A stretch of 64,000 bases of DNA, taken from Limobrevibacterium gyesilva. GTDB lineage: Bacteria > Pseudomonadota > Alphaproteobacteria > Acetobacterales > Acetobacteraceae. Within the stretch, counting starts at the first letter, position 1, and each line of letters opens with the position of its first letter. The stretch spans positions 1 to 64,000 of the forward strand of contig NZ_JAPDNT010000023.1 in NCBI RefSeq assembly GCF_025989185.1, given 5' to 3'. This document shows positions 9,503 through 18,242 of this stretch, piece by piece. A program made the position numbers and the translations under genes. The notes under the pieces are model-generated. The model saw only the letters and a program-made list of their open reading frames with translations, searched no databases and was not told the origin of the DNA.

Positions 9503-9727
9503 ATGGAAGTCGCCGCCGCAAAGGCTCTCGGAGCCGGTATCGCCGTGATCGCGCTTGCCGGCGTCGGCATCGGCATCGGCAACATCTTCTCGGCGCTGGT
9601 GAACAGCGTGGCCCGCAACCCGTCGGCCCGCGACCAGGTGTTCGGCCTCGGCATCCTGGGCTTCGCGCTGACGGAAGCGGTGGCGCTGTTCGCCCTGCTG
9701 ATCGCCTTCCTGATCCTGTTCACCTGA
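9503..9727 (+). CDS. atpE: ATP synthase F0 subunit c
   Basis: A 74-residue hairpin of two transmembrane helices that multimerises into the rotor ring. The polar loop is ARNPSARDQ, and the proton-binding carboxylate is E58 in [14 protein letters not shown]. The first helix carries the repeated glycine motif GVGIGIGN needed for tight ring packing. The ATG start is preceded by an AAAGGA box. The translated length is typical of alphaproteobacteria. Confidence 0.97.
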   Translation: MEVAAAKALGAGIAVIALAGVGIGIGNIFSALVNSVARNPSARDQVFGLGILGFALTEAVALFALLIAFLILFT

Positions 9728-9743
9728 TACGGAGGGCGCGGAC

Positions 9744-10340
9744 GTGCGTCCGGTCGCAGCTCTGTTCGGGGTGGGTTCCATGCTGCTGTCTTCCACGGCG
9801 TTCGCCGAGGAAGCGAAGAAGGGCATGCCCCAGCTCGACGCCACCAATCCGCTGATCCTCAGCCAGGTCGTCTGGCTGGCGATCATCTTCTTGGCGCTGT
9901 ACCTGCTGCTGTCCCGCTGGGCGCTGCCGCAGGTGGCCGAGGTGCTGGAAGCCCGGGCTGCGACCATCGGCCGCGACCTCGATGCCGCCCGCGCGGCCAA
10001 GGCCGCGGCGGACGAAGCCGTGGCCGAGCTGACCAAGGCCACCCGCACGGCCCAGGCCGGCGCCCAGGCCGAGATCGCGGGCGCGGTTGCTGCCGCGAAA
10101 GACGCGGCCGCGGCCCAGTCCGCCCAGCTGAACGCCAAGCTCGACGCCCAGCTGGATGCCGCCGAGCGGCAGATCGCCGGGGCCCGCACCGCGGCCCTCG
10201 GCGCGCTGCGCCAGGTGGCGACGGACACGGCGTCGGTCGTGGTCAGCCGCCTGACCGGCATCGCGCCGGACGTCCACGCGGTCGATTCGGCCGTCGGTGC
10301 GGCGCTGGCCGCACGCGGCGTTGCCGCCGGCCACGCCTGA
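9744..10340 (+). CDS. atpF': ATP synthase F0 subunit b' (second b-type stator)
   Basis: A 198-residue b-type stator subunit. It has an N-terminal hydrophobic leader resembling a signal (VAALFGVGSMLLSSTAFA), a single membrane anchor (LSQVVWLAIIFLALYLLLSRW) and a long Ala/Lys/Glu coiled coil that reaches toward F1. Alphaproteobacteria and phototrophs carry two different b subunits; the order c-b'-b and the N-terminal leader mark this one as b'. The start is a GTG at 9744 after GGAGGG. The coil ends just before the b gene. Confidence 0.9.
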   Translation: MRPVAALFGVGSMLLSSTAFAEEAKKGMPQLDATNPLILSQVVWLAIIFLALYLLLSRWALPQVAEVLEARAATIGRDLDAARAAKAAADEAVAELTKATRTAQAGAQAEIAGAVAAAKDAAAAQSAQLNAKLDAQLDAAERQIAGARTAALGALRQVATDTASVVVSRLTGIAPDVHAVDSAVGAALAARGVAAGHA

Positions 10341-10350
10341 GGAGGGCGCC

Positions 10351-10866
10351 ATGCACGGAGAGAACTTCTTCGAGGATCCGCGCTCCTGGGTCGCCATTGC
10401 CGTCGTCATCTTCGTCGTGCTGTTCGGCAAGAAGATCTGGGCGGCGCTGGCGGCCATCCTGGACAAGCGGGCCGACACCATCCGCGGCGAACTGGCCGAG
10501 GCCCAGCGCCTTCGCCAGGAAGCCGAGGCCATGCTGAAGGACGCCAAGGCCCGCCGCGAAAGCGCGCTGGCCGAGGCCCAGAAGCTGCTGGAAGGCGCCA
10601 AGGTCGAGGCGGCGCGTCTCGCCGCCGCCGCTGCCGCGGACGCCCAGGCTTCGGCCGCCCGCCGCGAGCGGATGGCCGTGGACCGCATCGCCGCCGCCGA
10701 GAAGGCCGCGGTGGACGAGGTGCGCATGACCGCCGCCGAGATCGCGACCTCGGCGGCCGAGCGGGTGATCCGCGATGGCCTGACCGCGGACGCCAATACC
10801 GGCCTGGTCGATCGTGCCATCGCCGGCCTGCCGGTTGCGCTGGCGCCGAAGCAGCGCGCTGCCTGA
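10351..10866 (+). CDS. atpF: ATP synthase F0 subunit b
   Basis: A 171-residue b subunit. A short N-terminal segment with the membrane helix [19 protein letters not shown] precedes an extended alanine-rich coiled coil ending near residue 150. The ATG at 10351 follows GAGGAGGG; the frame is open upstream but overlaps the b' gene. It is the last gene of the F0 operon and is followed by a strong intrinsic terminator, so the F1 genes must lie in a separate operon outside the window. Confidence 0.95.
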   Translation: MHGENFFEDPRSWVAIAVVIFVVLFGKKIWAALAAILDKRADTIRGELAEAQRLRQEAEAMLKDAKARRESALAEAQKLLEGAKVEAARLAAAAAADAQASAARRERMAVDRIAAAEKAAVDEVRMTAAEIATSAAERVIRDGLTADANTGLVDRAIAGLPVALAPKQRAA

Positions 10867-10897
10867 CGCCGGGGCTGCAGATTTTCGAAGATCCTGG

Positions 10898-10926
10898 AAA
10901 GGGCGGCCAATGGCCGCCCTTTCTGT
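10898..10926 (+). terminator. Intrinsic terminator of the F0 operon
   Basis: A perfect inverted repeat AAAGGGCGGCCA / TGGCCGCCCTTT (10898-10909 and 10911-10922), 32 bases after the atpF stop, followed by a short T-rich stretch (CTGTTTGT). Confidence 0.85.
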
Positions 10927-11003
10927 TTGTGCCGCACCGCTTTCGCGGGCCTGCATCCATGTGGCATGCTTGCGATCACGTCGCCACACGGACCGGACCT
11001 GCG

Positions 11004-11528
11004 ATGTCCACCCCCACCCGACTCGAGGCGATCAAGGCCGACATCACCACGCTCGCGGTGGACGCCATCGTGAATGCCGCCAACAGCACGCTGCTCGGCG
11101 GCGGCGGCGTCGATGGCGCCATTCATCGCGCCGCGGGGCCGGAGCTGTTGCGCGAATGCCGGACGCTCGGCGGCTGCCCCACCGGGCAGGCCAGGATCAC
11201 CGCCGGCTACCGCCTGCCGGCCCGCCATGTGATCCACACCGTGGGCCCGGTCTGGCAAGGTGGCGCCCACGGCGAGGCCGCGCTGCTGCGGTCCTGTTAC
11301 GCCAACAGCCTGCTTCTGGCCGACGCAAACGGCGTGAAGACGATCGCCTTCCCTGCCATCAGCTGCGGCATCTATGGCTATCCGCTGGAGCAGGCCGTGC
11401 CGATCGCGGTCGGCGAGGCCGCGGCCTTCCTGCGCGGGGGATCGTCGATCGAACGGGTGATCTTCGCCTGCTTCGGCGAGCCCATGCACGCGGCGTATCT
11501 TCGCGCGATCGCAGCACAGGCGGCGTAG
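11004..11528 (+). CDS. Macro-domain protein, O-acetyl-ADP-ribose deacetylase-like
   Basis: A 174-residue stand-alone macro domain of the YmdB/MacroD type. These bind ADP-ribose and remove O-acetyl or ADP-ribosyl groups. Diagnostic motifs are [19 protein letters not shown] near residue 23 and the phosphate-binding SCGIYGYP near residue 118. The ATG at 11004 ([15 protein letters not shown]) matches the family start; upstream in-frame ATGs lack homology. It is a single-gene unit between the atp terminator and a repeat-filled intergenic region. ADP-ribose chemistry recurs at the right end of the window (ADP-ribosylglycohydrolase and Nudix), but the two loci are 50 kb apart. Confidence 0.9.
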   Translation: MSTPTRLEAIKADITTLAVDAIVNAANSTLLGGGGVDGAIHRAAGPELLRECRTLGGCPTGQARITAGYRLPARHVIHTVGPVWQGGAHGEAALLRSCYANSLLLADANGVKTIAFPAISCGIYGYPLEQAVPIAVGEAAAFLRGGSSIERVIFACFGEPMHAAYLRAIAAQAA

Positions 11529-11538
11529 TGCCGGATCA

Positions 11539-11569
11539 TACCAGCGGCCATGAAGAATGACCGCTGGTA
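11539..11569. repeat. REP-like palindrome, copy A
   Basis: An imperfect inverted repeat with arms TACCAGCGGCCAT and ATGACCGCTGGTA (one mismatch, 5-base loop), starting 10 bases after the macro-domain stop. The arm GCGGTCAT and the edge GCTGGTA recur in the three other copies nearby, so this is more than a lone terminator. Confidence 0.6.
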
Positions 11570-11648
11570 CGAGTCGTTGTTTTGCGCGCCGCCGCCCACC
11601 AAGCCCGCGACAGGCACGCGCTTGCGTGCCGCAAGCGGATCGGCGCGC

Positions 11649-11701
11649 GATACCAACGGCCCTTGACGATGGAAGGGTCATCGTCAAGGGCCGTTGGTAT
11701 C
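11649..11701. repeat. REP-like palindrome, copy B: perfect 22-bp arms
   Basis: A perfect 22-base inverted repeat, 11649-11670 against 11680-11701, with a 9-base loop. Each arm ends in GATACCAACGGCCC or its complement, a variant of the ATACCAGCGGCCC edge seen in copies A and C. It lies midway between two convergent genes and has no flanking T-run on the plus strand. Confidence 0.75.
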
Positions 11702-11719
11702 ACTTACCCTGACCGGACC

Positions 11720-11747
11720 ATACCAGCGGCCCTGTTGGACGACCGCC
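11720..11747. repeat. REP-like palindrome, copy C
   Basis: Reads ATACCAGCGGCCCTGTTGGA followed by CGACCGCC. Its reverse complement shares GCGGTC and ACAGGGCCGC with copy D and the edge GCTGGTAT with copy A. The palindrome is weaker than in A and B. Confidence 0.5.
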
Positions 11748-11826
11748 CTCGACCCACGGCGGACCACGGTTGCACCCCAAAGCGGCGCTTCCCGGGTAGA
11801 GGCGGCCCACTGCTCGCCGGAAGGCC

Positions 11827-12531
11827 CTACAGATCCTTGAGCGCCAATTCCACGGCGGCCTCGGCATGGATGGCCGTGGTGTCATAGAGCGGCACGGCGC
11901 TGTCCTCAGGCTGGACCAGCAGCATGATCTCGGTGCAGCCCAGGATCACCGCCTCTGCCCCACGTTCCGCCAGACGCGCGATCACCTGCCGGTAGGCTTG
12001 GCGCGACGCGGGTTCGACGCGGCCCTGCACCAGCTCGTCATAGATGACCCGGTGGACGGTGGCGCGGTCCTCCTCCTCGGGCACCAGAACCTCCAGCCCG
12101 TGCCGTTCCACAAGCCGACCTTTGTAGAAGTCCTGCTCCATGGTGAAAGCCGTTCCCAGCAGGCCAACGCGCCGCATCCCAGCAGCCCGGAGGCGCTCGG
12201 CCGTCGGATCTGCGATGTGCAGCAAGGGCATACGGATGGCCGCCTGCACCTGATCGGCCATGCGGTGCATGGTGTTGGTGCAGATCAGCAGGAAATCGGC
12301 CCCGCCGCGCTCCAGTCGTTGTGCGGCTTCGATCATCAGCGCCGTGGCATCGTCCCAGCGCCCGGCATGCTGTAGCGCCTCGATCTCGGCGAAATCGAAG
12401 GACCACATCAGACAGCGCGCAGAGCTTAGGCCGCCCAGGCGGTCCCGCACGCTCTCATTGATGATGCGGTAGTATTCCGCCGAACTTTCCCAGCTCATTC
12501 CTCCGAGCAAGCCAATGACCTTCTGCGACAC
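11827..12531 (-). CDS. Aspartate/glutamate racemase family protein (YgeA-like)
   Basis: A 234-residue cofactor-independent racemase-family protein. The two cysteines that act as acid and base on opposite faces of the substrate are visible in LLICTNTMH and VILGCTEIMLL. The N-terminus VIGLLGGMSWESSAEYYRIIN is the usual signature of the broad-specificity aspartate/glutamate racemase group. I start at the GTG at 12531, which has GGGAGGAG 7 bases upstream; a TTG at 12549 lies before this site. Likely role: interconversion of L- and D-amino acids. A second member of the broader superfamily lies at 39444-40226 beside dadA. Confidence 0.85.
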   Translation of the reverse strand: MSQKVIGLLGGMSWESSAEYYRIINESVRDRLGGLSSARCLMWSFDFAEIEALQHAGRWDDATALMIEAAQRLERGGADFLLICTNTMHRMADQVQAAIRMPLLHIADPTAERLRAAGMRRVGLLGTAFTMEQDFYKGRLVERHGLEVLVPEEEDRATVHRVIYDELVQGRVEPASRQAYRQVIARLAERGAEAVILGCTEIMLLVQPEDSAVPLYDTTAIHAEAAVELALKDL

Positions 12532-12605
12532 CAAGGCTCCTCCCTGCAACGGTGAGGCATGAAGGCCTATGCGCGATCGCTAAGCAAGGTCCCCTGTCCA
12601 TCCGA

Positions 12606-12649
12606 AGCGGTCATTGGACAGGGCCGCCAGTATCACTGGCCCTGATACG
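12606..12649. repeat. REP-like palindrome, copy D
   Basis: AGCGGTCATT (as in copy A) is followed by ACAGGGCCGC (as in copy C) and then by the partial palindrome CAGGGCC..CCAGT-ATC-ACTGG-CCCTG. It lies between the racemase gene and the terminator of the peptide-binding protein gene. Confidence 0.5.
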
Positions 12650-12652
12650 AAA

Positions 12653-12684
12653 ACGGCCCGGAAAGCCTGCGCCTTCCGGGCCGT
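12653..12684 (-). terminator. Intrinsic terminator of the solute-binding protein gene
   Basis: An 11-base perfect inverted repeat, ACGGCCCGGAA and TTCCGGGCCGT, starting 17 bases past the stop codon. On the minus strand it is followed by TTTTCG. Confidence 0.75.
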
Positions 12685-12701
12685 CATCGCAGCTGAAGCT
12701 G

Positions 12702-14282
12702 TTACTTCACGTTGACGTAGCGGTACGGGAAGTAGTTGTCGGGCATCTGGGCCAGGTCGACATTGGCCTTCGACGCCCAGACGATGACCTGCTGGTGCAG
12801 CGGGATGTAGGCCACGTCCTTCTGCATGATCTTGATGGTGTCGTCGATCATGGCGTTGCGCTTGGCCTGGTCCGTCTCGACGCTGATCTTGTCGATCAAC
12901 GCATCGATCGTCGGGTTGGAGTAGCGGCCGTCGTTGACCTCGCCGCGCTGTCCGTTGGGCGAACCGACCAGGGCGTACAGGGCGTTGTGCGCATCGTAGG
13001 TCGCAGGCGTCCAGCCCAGCATGTAGAAGCTGGTGTTGTTCTTCGGCGGGTTGATCTCGCCGAAATGCTTGGACTTGGTCTGGGCGTTCAGGTCCACCTT
13101 CATGCCGATGCGCGCCATCATGGAGACGACGGCGGTGCAGATCGCCTCGTCGTTCACGTAGCGGTCGTTCGGGCAGTCCAGCGTGATCCGGAAGCCATTG
13201 GGGTAGCCGGCTTCGGCCAGCAGCTGCTTGGCGCGGGCCAGGTCCACCGCCGGGCGCTTGTCGAGGGCGGCGTTGTAGCCGTTGATGCCCGGGCCCCACA
13301 TCTCCCAGGTCGGGTGCGCCTGGCCGCGCATGATGCGCGCGGCGATGGCGGGCTCGTCGATCGCCAGCGCGAAGGCCTCGCGCACGCGCACGTCCTTCAG
13401 CGGGTTCTTGCCCTTCACGTCGGACTTCAGCAGCTCGTCGCGAGACTGGTCCATGCCCAGGAAGACCGTGCGCAGCTCGTTGGTCTGCCACAGCTTCAGG
13501 CCGGGGGTCTTGGCCAGCCGGTCCATGTCCTGCGGCGGCACGGTGTAGATCATGTCGAGCTCGCCCGACAGCAGGCCGGCCACGCGCGTGGCGGCCGAGC
13601 CGATCACGCTGAACTCGACGCGGTCGAGGTTGTGCAGCGGCTTGTCCCACCAGTCCGGATTGCGCTCGACCACGGTGCGGCGGTCGGGTTCGCGCAGGAC
13701 CAGGCGGAAGGGGCCGGTTCCCATCGCGTTGCGGACCGCGAAGTTCTCTTCCTTCGACGCCTCGATCTGCACCGGCACGGTGGCGTTGTGCGCCTCGCAC
13801 CAAGCCTTCGACATGATGAAGAAATTGGTCAGTTCCTGCAGCAGGATCGGGTCCGGCAGCTTCGTTTCGATGTCGATCGTATGGGCATCGACCTTGCGGA
13901 TCTCTTTCACCGGGCCCATCGGCGCGCGCATCAGCGAGCTGGGCGCCAGGATGCGGCCGAACGAGAACACCACGTCATCGGCGGTGAACGGCGTGCCGTC
14001 CTGGAACTTCACGCCGTCGCGCAGCTTGAAGCGCCATACGGTCGGGCTGGTCTGCTCCCAGCTTACCGCCAGGGCCGGCTCCAGCTTCAGGTCGCGGTTC
14101 CAGCGGACCAGCGGCTCGTAGATATTGGAGAGGAACGAGAGCTGGACGGTTTCCTGGCGCGTATACGGGTCCATGGCGCCGACGTCGCCATCGTTCGCCC
14201 AGCGGAGAGTGGCGGCGTTTGCGGTCGCCTGCCCTGCGACCAGCGCGACGAGCACCCCGGCCATCGGAAGAAGTCGCAACAT
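12702..14282 (-). CDS. Periplasmic solute-binding protein, family 5 (peptide/nickel ABC type)
   Basis: A 526-residue secreted binding protein of the DppA/OppA family, which delivers peptides or other ligands to a Dpp/Opp-type importer. The start is the ATG at 14282, giving a clear signal peptide (MLRLLPMAGVLVALVAGQATANA) with cleavage expected at ANA-A. Family features in order: ALRWA-like N-terminus with DPY, the IYEPLVRW segment, WRFKLRDGVKFQDGTPFTADDVVFS, and ISEP-type C-terminal lobes ending in ALIDKISVETD. No cognate permease or ATPase genes adjoin it; it is followed by its own terminator, so it behaves as an orphan receptor. Confidence 0.9.
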   Translation of the reverse strand: MLRLLPMAGVLVALVAGQATANAATLRWANDGDVGAMDPYTRQETVQLSFLSNIYEPLVRWNRDLKLEPALAVSWEQTSPTVWRFKLRDGVKFQDGTPFTADDVVFSFGRILAPSSLMRAPMGPVKEIRKVDAHTIDIETKLPDPILLQELTNFFIMSKAWCEAHNATVPVQIEASKEENFAVRNAMGTGPFRLVLREPDRRTVVERNPDWWDKPLHNLDRVEFSVIGSAATRVAGLLSGELDMIYTVPPQDMDRLAKTPGLKLWQTNELRTVFLGMDQSRDELLKSDVKGKNPLKDVRVREAFALAIDEPAIAARIMRGQAHPTWEMWGPGINGYNAALDKRPAVDLARAKQLLAEAGYPNGFRITLDCPNDRYVNDEAICTAVVSMMARIGMKVDLNAQTKSKHFGEINPPKNNTSFYMLGWTPATYDAHNALYALVGSPNGQRGEVNDGRYSNPTIDALIDKISVETDQAKRNAMIDDTIKIMQKDVAYIPLHQQVIVWASKANVDLAQMPDNYFPYRYVNVK

Positions 14283-14477
14283 CAATCCAGATCCTTCATT
14301 TGCGAAAAGGCGCGCAACGATAAGCTTCTTCCCGGTCAGCGCAAGACGCGCGCCGCCCCGGAACGAGGCTTTTTGCAACACCGTCGCAACAATCCGGGAC
14401 CGCATCCGGCGCCTGCGTCTCCCGCCCCGCCGGGCGGGAGAACCTCAGCCGCCGCGCTCGTTGTTTTCAGGGGCCTG

Positions 14478-14524
14478 CTTGCCCCTCCGTCCGCCGCAAG
14501 ATGTGGCGAACGGAAGGGGGCAAG
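14478..14524 (-). terminator. Hairpin after rne (possible terminator, no U-tract)
   Basis: The outer arms CTTGCCCC and GGGGCAAG and the inner GTCCGCC/GGCGAAC-type arms form a long stem just past the rne stop codon. The minus-strand sequence after it (CAGGCCCCTGAAAACAA) lacks a T-run, so it may act as an RNA-stabilising end or a Rho-assisted stop rather than a classical terminator. Confidence 0.45.
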
Positions 14525-14527
14525 ATA

Positions 14528-17500
14528 CTAGCGCCGCCACCAGCCGCGCTTGGGTTGCGCGTCCGGCAGCGTGTCCTGGCCGATGACGATCGGCTTGATC
14601 GCCGGAGCCGCCGGCAGCTCCGGCGCCACGGGTGCGGCCGGTTCCGGTGCGGCCGGTTCCGGTGCGGACTCCATGACCGGCACCGGAGCCACGACCGGCG
14701 CCGGCACGAGCTCGGGTGCCGCCACGGGCTCGGGTGCCGCCGCGGGCTCGGGTGCCGCCACAGATTCAGGCACGGCGAGGGGCGCCGCATCGGCTGCCGG
14801 GGCCGGCGCTTCGGCGCTGGCTTCCACCACCGGCTCGACATCCGCGGGCGCCGTGGCGTTCACGGGCACCGGCGGAATCTCCAGCGCTGCCGCCACGGGC
14901 TCGGCCGGTGCCGGTGCCTCCACGACGGCCGGCCGGGCCGGCGCCTCGACCGCCTGCTCGATCATGTCGAAGATGTCGTAGGTGTGGCCGCCGAACGGAT
15001 CGGCTGGCGTAGGGCCGGTATAGACGGGGGCCGCCGGGATCTCCTCCTCCAGCAACGCCGCCTCGCCCGGTGCATCGCGGCGCCGACGGCGGCCGCCGCG
15101 GCGGCCGCGGCGACGGGCTCGCGGCAAGCCGTTCTCGTCGAGATCGGCCGCATCGAGGCTCGGCTGCTCGGCCAGCGCCAGGTCGGCGACGCTTTCGGCC
15201 TCGGCTGCGACGTCGGCGGCCGCGCCGGGATCGGCGCCGGCGATTTCGGGCACGGTCGCTGCTTCAGCCCCGGCCGCCGTCTCCATCTCGGCCACTCCCT
15301 CGGCCTCGGCCTCGGCTTCGGACTCGGTCGCGCGCTCGCCATCAGCCGCCGCGCCCTCGGCGCCGGTGCCGTCGCGCCGCCCGCCGCGCCGGCGGCGGCG
15401 GCGGCGGCGGCGATGCTCGCTCTCCTCCGCGGCTGCCTGCGCCTCGGCCGATCCGGTTGCCGCGTCCTCGGCCGGAGTCTCGTCGGCGGCTTCGATGATG
15501 TCCTCGTCCTCGGTCTCGTCGGATATCTCCAGCGCCGGGGCGGCCGGCGCCACCGGTGCGGCGATCGCGCGCTCGGCTTCCGGCACCTGTGGGCGCACCC
15601 GGTCGATGCGGATCTGCGGCGGCACCAGGCTGTCGTCGGCGGCGAAATGCACGCGCATGGCATCGCGCGCCTCGATCTCGGCCAGCCGGTCGCGCTTGTT
15701 GTTCAGGATGTACATGGCGACCGCGTTGGCCGCGTGCACCGTGATCAGCGCGGCGCGGCCCTTCGCGCCCTCCTCCTCGATGGCGCGCAGCACATGGATC
15801 GCGCTGCTCTCGACGCTGCGCACGTGGCCCAGGCCGCCGCAATGCGGGCAGACGACGAAATTGGTCTCGGCGAGGCTCGGGCGCAGCCGCTGGCGGCTCA
15901 TTTCCAGCAGGCCGAAATGGCTGATATGGCCGACCTGGATGCGCGCGCGGTCGTTCTTCAGCGCCTCCTTCAGCCGGCGCTCGACCATGGCGTTGTGCTT
16001 CTTCGACTCCATGTCGATGAAGTCGATGACGATCAGCCCGGCAAGGTCGCGCAGCCGCAACTGGCGGGCCGCCTCGTCGGCCGCTTCCAGGTTGGTGCGC
16101 AGCGCCGTCTCCTCGATGCCGCGCTCGCGGGTGGAGCGGCCGGAGTTGACGTCGATCGCCACCAGCGCCTCGGTCTGGTTGATCACCAGATAGCCGCCGG
16201 AACGAAGCTGCACGGTCGGCGACATCATCGCTTCGAGCTGGGCCTCGACGCCCATCTTGCTGAACAGCGGCTGGCGTTCGTCGCGCCACAGCTGCACCTT
16301 CTTGGCGTGGCTGGGCATCAGCATGCGCATGAAGTCGTGCGCCGCCTTCCACCCCGCCTCGCCGTCCACCAGGATCTCGTCCACATCGCGCGAGTACACG
16401 TCGCGGATGGCGCGCTTGATCAGGCTGGCTTCCTCGTAGATCAGCGCCGGCGCCACCGAGCGCAGCGTGTGCTCGCGGATGTCGTCCCACAGCCGCATCA
16501 GGTATTCGCAGTCACGCTTGATCTCGGGCTTCGGCCGGTTGGCGCCGGCGGTGCGCACGATCAGGCCCATGCCCTGCGGGATATCCAGCTCCGCCGTGAT
16601 CTCCTTCAGCCGGCGGCGGTCGGCCGCCGAGGTGATCTTGCGCGAGATGCCGCCGCCGCGCGGCGAGTTCGGCATCAGCACGCAGTAGCGGCCGGCGAGC
16701 GAGATATAGGTGGTCAGGGCCGCGCCCTTGGTGCCGCGCTCCTCTTTCACCACCTGGACCAGCATGATCTGGCGGCGGCGGATCACTTCCTGGATGCGGT
16801 AGTTGCGCAGGAAGCGGGCGCTGCGGCGGGCGCGGGCCTCTTCGGCGCTGTTGCCCTCGAACACGTCGCTGTCGCCGCCGATGATCTCGGGCGGCGGCAC
16901 GTCGGCGCGCGGGATGTCGAGGTCGGATTCACCCTCGGGCGCGGTCTCCATGGCCGGCTGCTCGCCGTCGCCGGCGGGCGGCGCCAGATCGAGCTCGCCG
17001 TGGTTGACGGCGCCGAAGGCGAGTTCGCCGAACTTCACTTCCTGCACGATCGCCGCCGGCTGGGCCGGGGCCTCGCGCGGATCGGCGGCCATGACGTCGG
17101 TCACGTCGTCCGCTGCGGCCGGCGCCGCGGTGTCGGCCCCCGTCTCGTCGCCCTCTGCCGCGGCGCGGTCCGCCTCTGCCCGCTCGGGGCGCCGGCGGCG
17201 CTGCGGGGCGGCAGGGGCCTCGGCGGCGGCGTCTTCTTCCTCTTCCTCGGCGCGGGCCTCCTCGGCCTGCATCTCCAGCAGGCGCTGCCGGTCCGCGACG
17301 GGGATCTGGTAGTAGTCGGGGTGGATCTCGCCGAACGCCAGGAAGCCGTGCCGGCCGCCGCCATACTCCACGAACGCCGCCTGGAGGCTGGGCTCCACGC
17401 GCACGACCTTGGCGAGATAGATGTTCCCTTTGAGCTGCTTCTTCGTCGATGTCTCGACGTCGTAATCTTCGAGCCGGTTACCGTCCAGCACCACCACGCG

Positions 17501-17545
17501 GGTTTCTTCCGCGTGTGTGGCATCGATCAGCATGCGCTTGGTCAT
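14528..17545 (-). CDS. rne: Ribonuclease E/G
   Basis: A 1005-residue RNase E, the central endoribonuclease of mRNA decay and rRNA/tRNA processing. The N-terminus MTKRMLIDATHAEETRVVVL and the start of the S1 domain (KGNIYLAKVVRVEPSLQAAF) are canonical. The S1 domain is then interrupted by an acidic/proline-rich insertion of about 150 residues (roughly 90-250), as in other alphaproteobacteria. The DNase I-like catalytic region carries the Mg-binding aspartates in VAIDVNSG and IVIDFIDM. The Zn-link motif is CPHCGG. The last 350 residues are low complexity with arginine patches ([12 protein letters not shown]) and acidic runs, the expected disordered degradosome scaffold. It ends in the familiar KRGWWRR tail. 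Confidence 0.96.
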   Translation of the reverse strand: MTKRMLIDATHAEETRVVVLDGNRLEDYDVETSTKKQLKGNIYLAKVVRVEPSLQAAFVEYGGGRHGFLAFGEIHPDYYQIPVADRQRLLEMQAEEARAEEEEEDAAAEAPAAPQRRRRPERAEADRAAAEGDETGADTAAPAAADDVTDVMAADPREAPAQPAAIVQEVKFGELAFGAVNHGELDLAPPAGDGEQPAMETAPEGESDLDIPRADVPPPEIIGGDSDVFEGNSAEEARARRSARFLRNYRIQEVIRRRQIMLVQVVKEERGTKGAALTTYISLAGRYCVLMPNSPRGGGISRKITSAADRRRLKEITAELDIPQGMGLIVRTAGANRPKPEIKRDCEYLMRLWDDIREHTLRSVAPALIYEEASLIKRAIRDVYSRDVDEILVDGEAGWKAAHDFMRMLMPSHAKKVQLWRDERQPLFSKMGVEAQLEAMMSPTVQLRSGGYLVINQTEALVAIDVNSGRSTRERGIEETALRTNLEAADEAARQLRLRDLAGLIVIDFIDMESKKHNAMVERRLKEALKNDRARIQVGHISHFGLLEMSRQRLRPSLAETNFVVCPHCGGLGHVRSVESSAIHVLRAIEEEGAKGRAALITVHAANAVAMYILNNKRDRLAEIEARDAMRVHFAADDSLVPPQIRIDRVRPQVPEAERAIAAPVAPAAPALEISDETEDEDIIEAADETPAEDAATGSAEAQAAAEESEHRRRRRRRRRGGRRDGTGAEGAAADGERATESEAEAEAEGVAEMETAAGAEAATVPEIAGADPGAAADVAAEAESVADLALAEQPSLDAADLDENGLPRARRRGRRGGRRRRRDAPGEAALLEEEIPAAPVYTGPTPADPFGGHTYDIFDMIEQAVEAPARPAVVEAPAPAEPVAAALEIPPVPVNATAPADVEPVVEASAEAPAPAADAAPLAVPESVAAPEPAAAPEPVAAPELVPAPVVAPVPVMESAPEPAAPEPAAPVAPELPAAPAIKPIVIGQDTLPDAQPKRGWWRR

Positions 17546-18242
17546 TAAGCCTCGAACTCCGGTACGCCGCCGTCCTGCACACCGTATCGGCGCGGCAGGG
17601 GCGGCTTGGAAGGCGTGGGGGGAGAGGCTGACCCGATCGCAGGAAATTCAGGGGAGCTGGCACGACAGGCGACATCCGCACAGGCCCCGCCACCGCCCGC
17701 AAGCGGGCTTCTGGATCTGGGATCCCGGCGGTGAAAAATGGCTCGGCGGCGGTCATCGGACCCTGTGTCTGCGGTCGGGCGCGCGCCGGTGAAGGAGCGC
17801 CGCCCCGGTGGAACTCACTGCCGGCCGCCCTCGGGCGGTTCCCGCCGCCATGCCGCGCGACCGCACTGTGCGGGCCGCAGGACAGACATGACTTGGCCGG
17901 CGCGCACTGCGCGCGCGGCGCGGACGACGGCGTGTGTGGGCGGTGGTCGAACCGGCCGGAACGGCGGCGTGCGCCACAACAAGCGGCTCGCCTGGCCCGA
18001 TTGGCCTGAAACATCTCATCCGCCGGTCTGGCCCGTTGACGGAGCGCACGGCACCGCCCGCGGCACGTCGCCGAGGCAGGATGACCATGAAGCAATCGGG
18101 CCCCGACCGCAAGCAGCAGATGCAGCACGGCATGACAGCCGGGCGAGCACGACATGAATCAGCCGTAATCAAGCAGGACGGTGCAGATGTGAATGCGATG
18201 TGTTAGAAGATCCCTCATGTTGTGCCGCAAGGATGCCTTGGA
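17546..18242. other. Intergenic region between divergent rne and amidase genes
   Basis: About 700 bases between divergent starts, containing several open frames in all directions but none with recognisable protein sequence. It must hold the promoters of both genes, and the length would allow a long rne leader as used for RNase E autoregulation in enterobacteria. I could not pick out a convincing -35/-10 pair. Confidence 0.5.
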
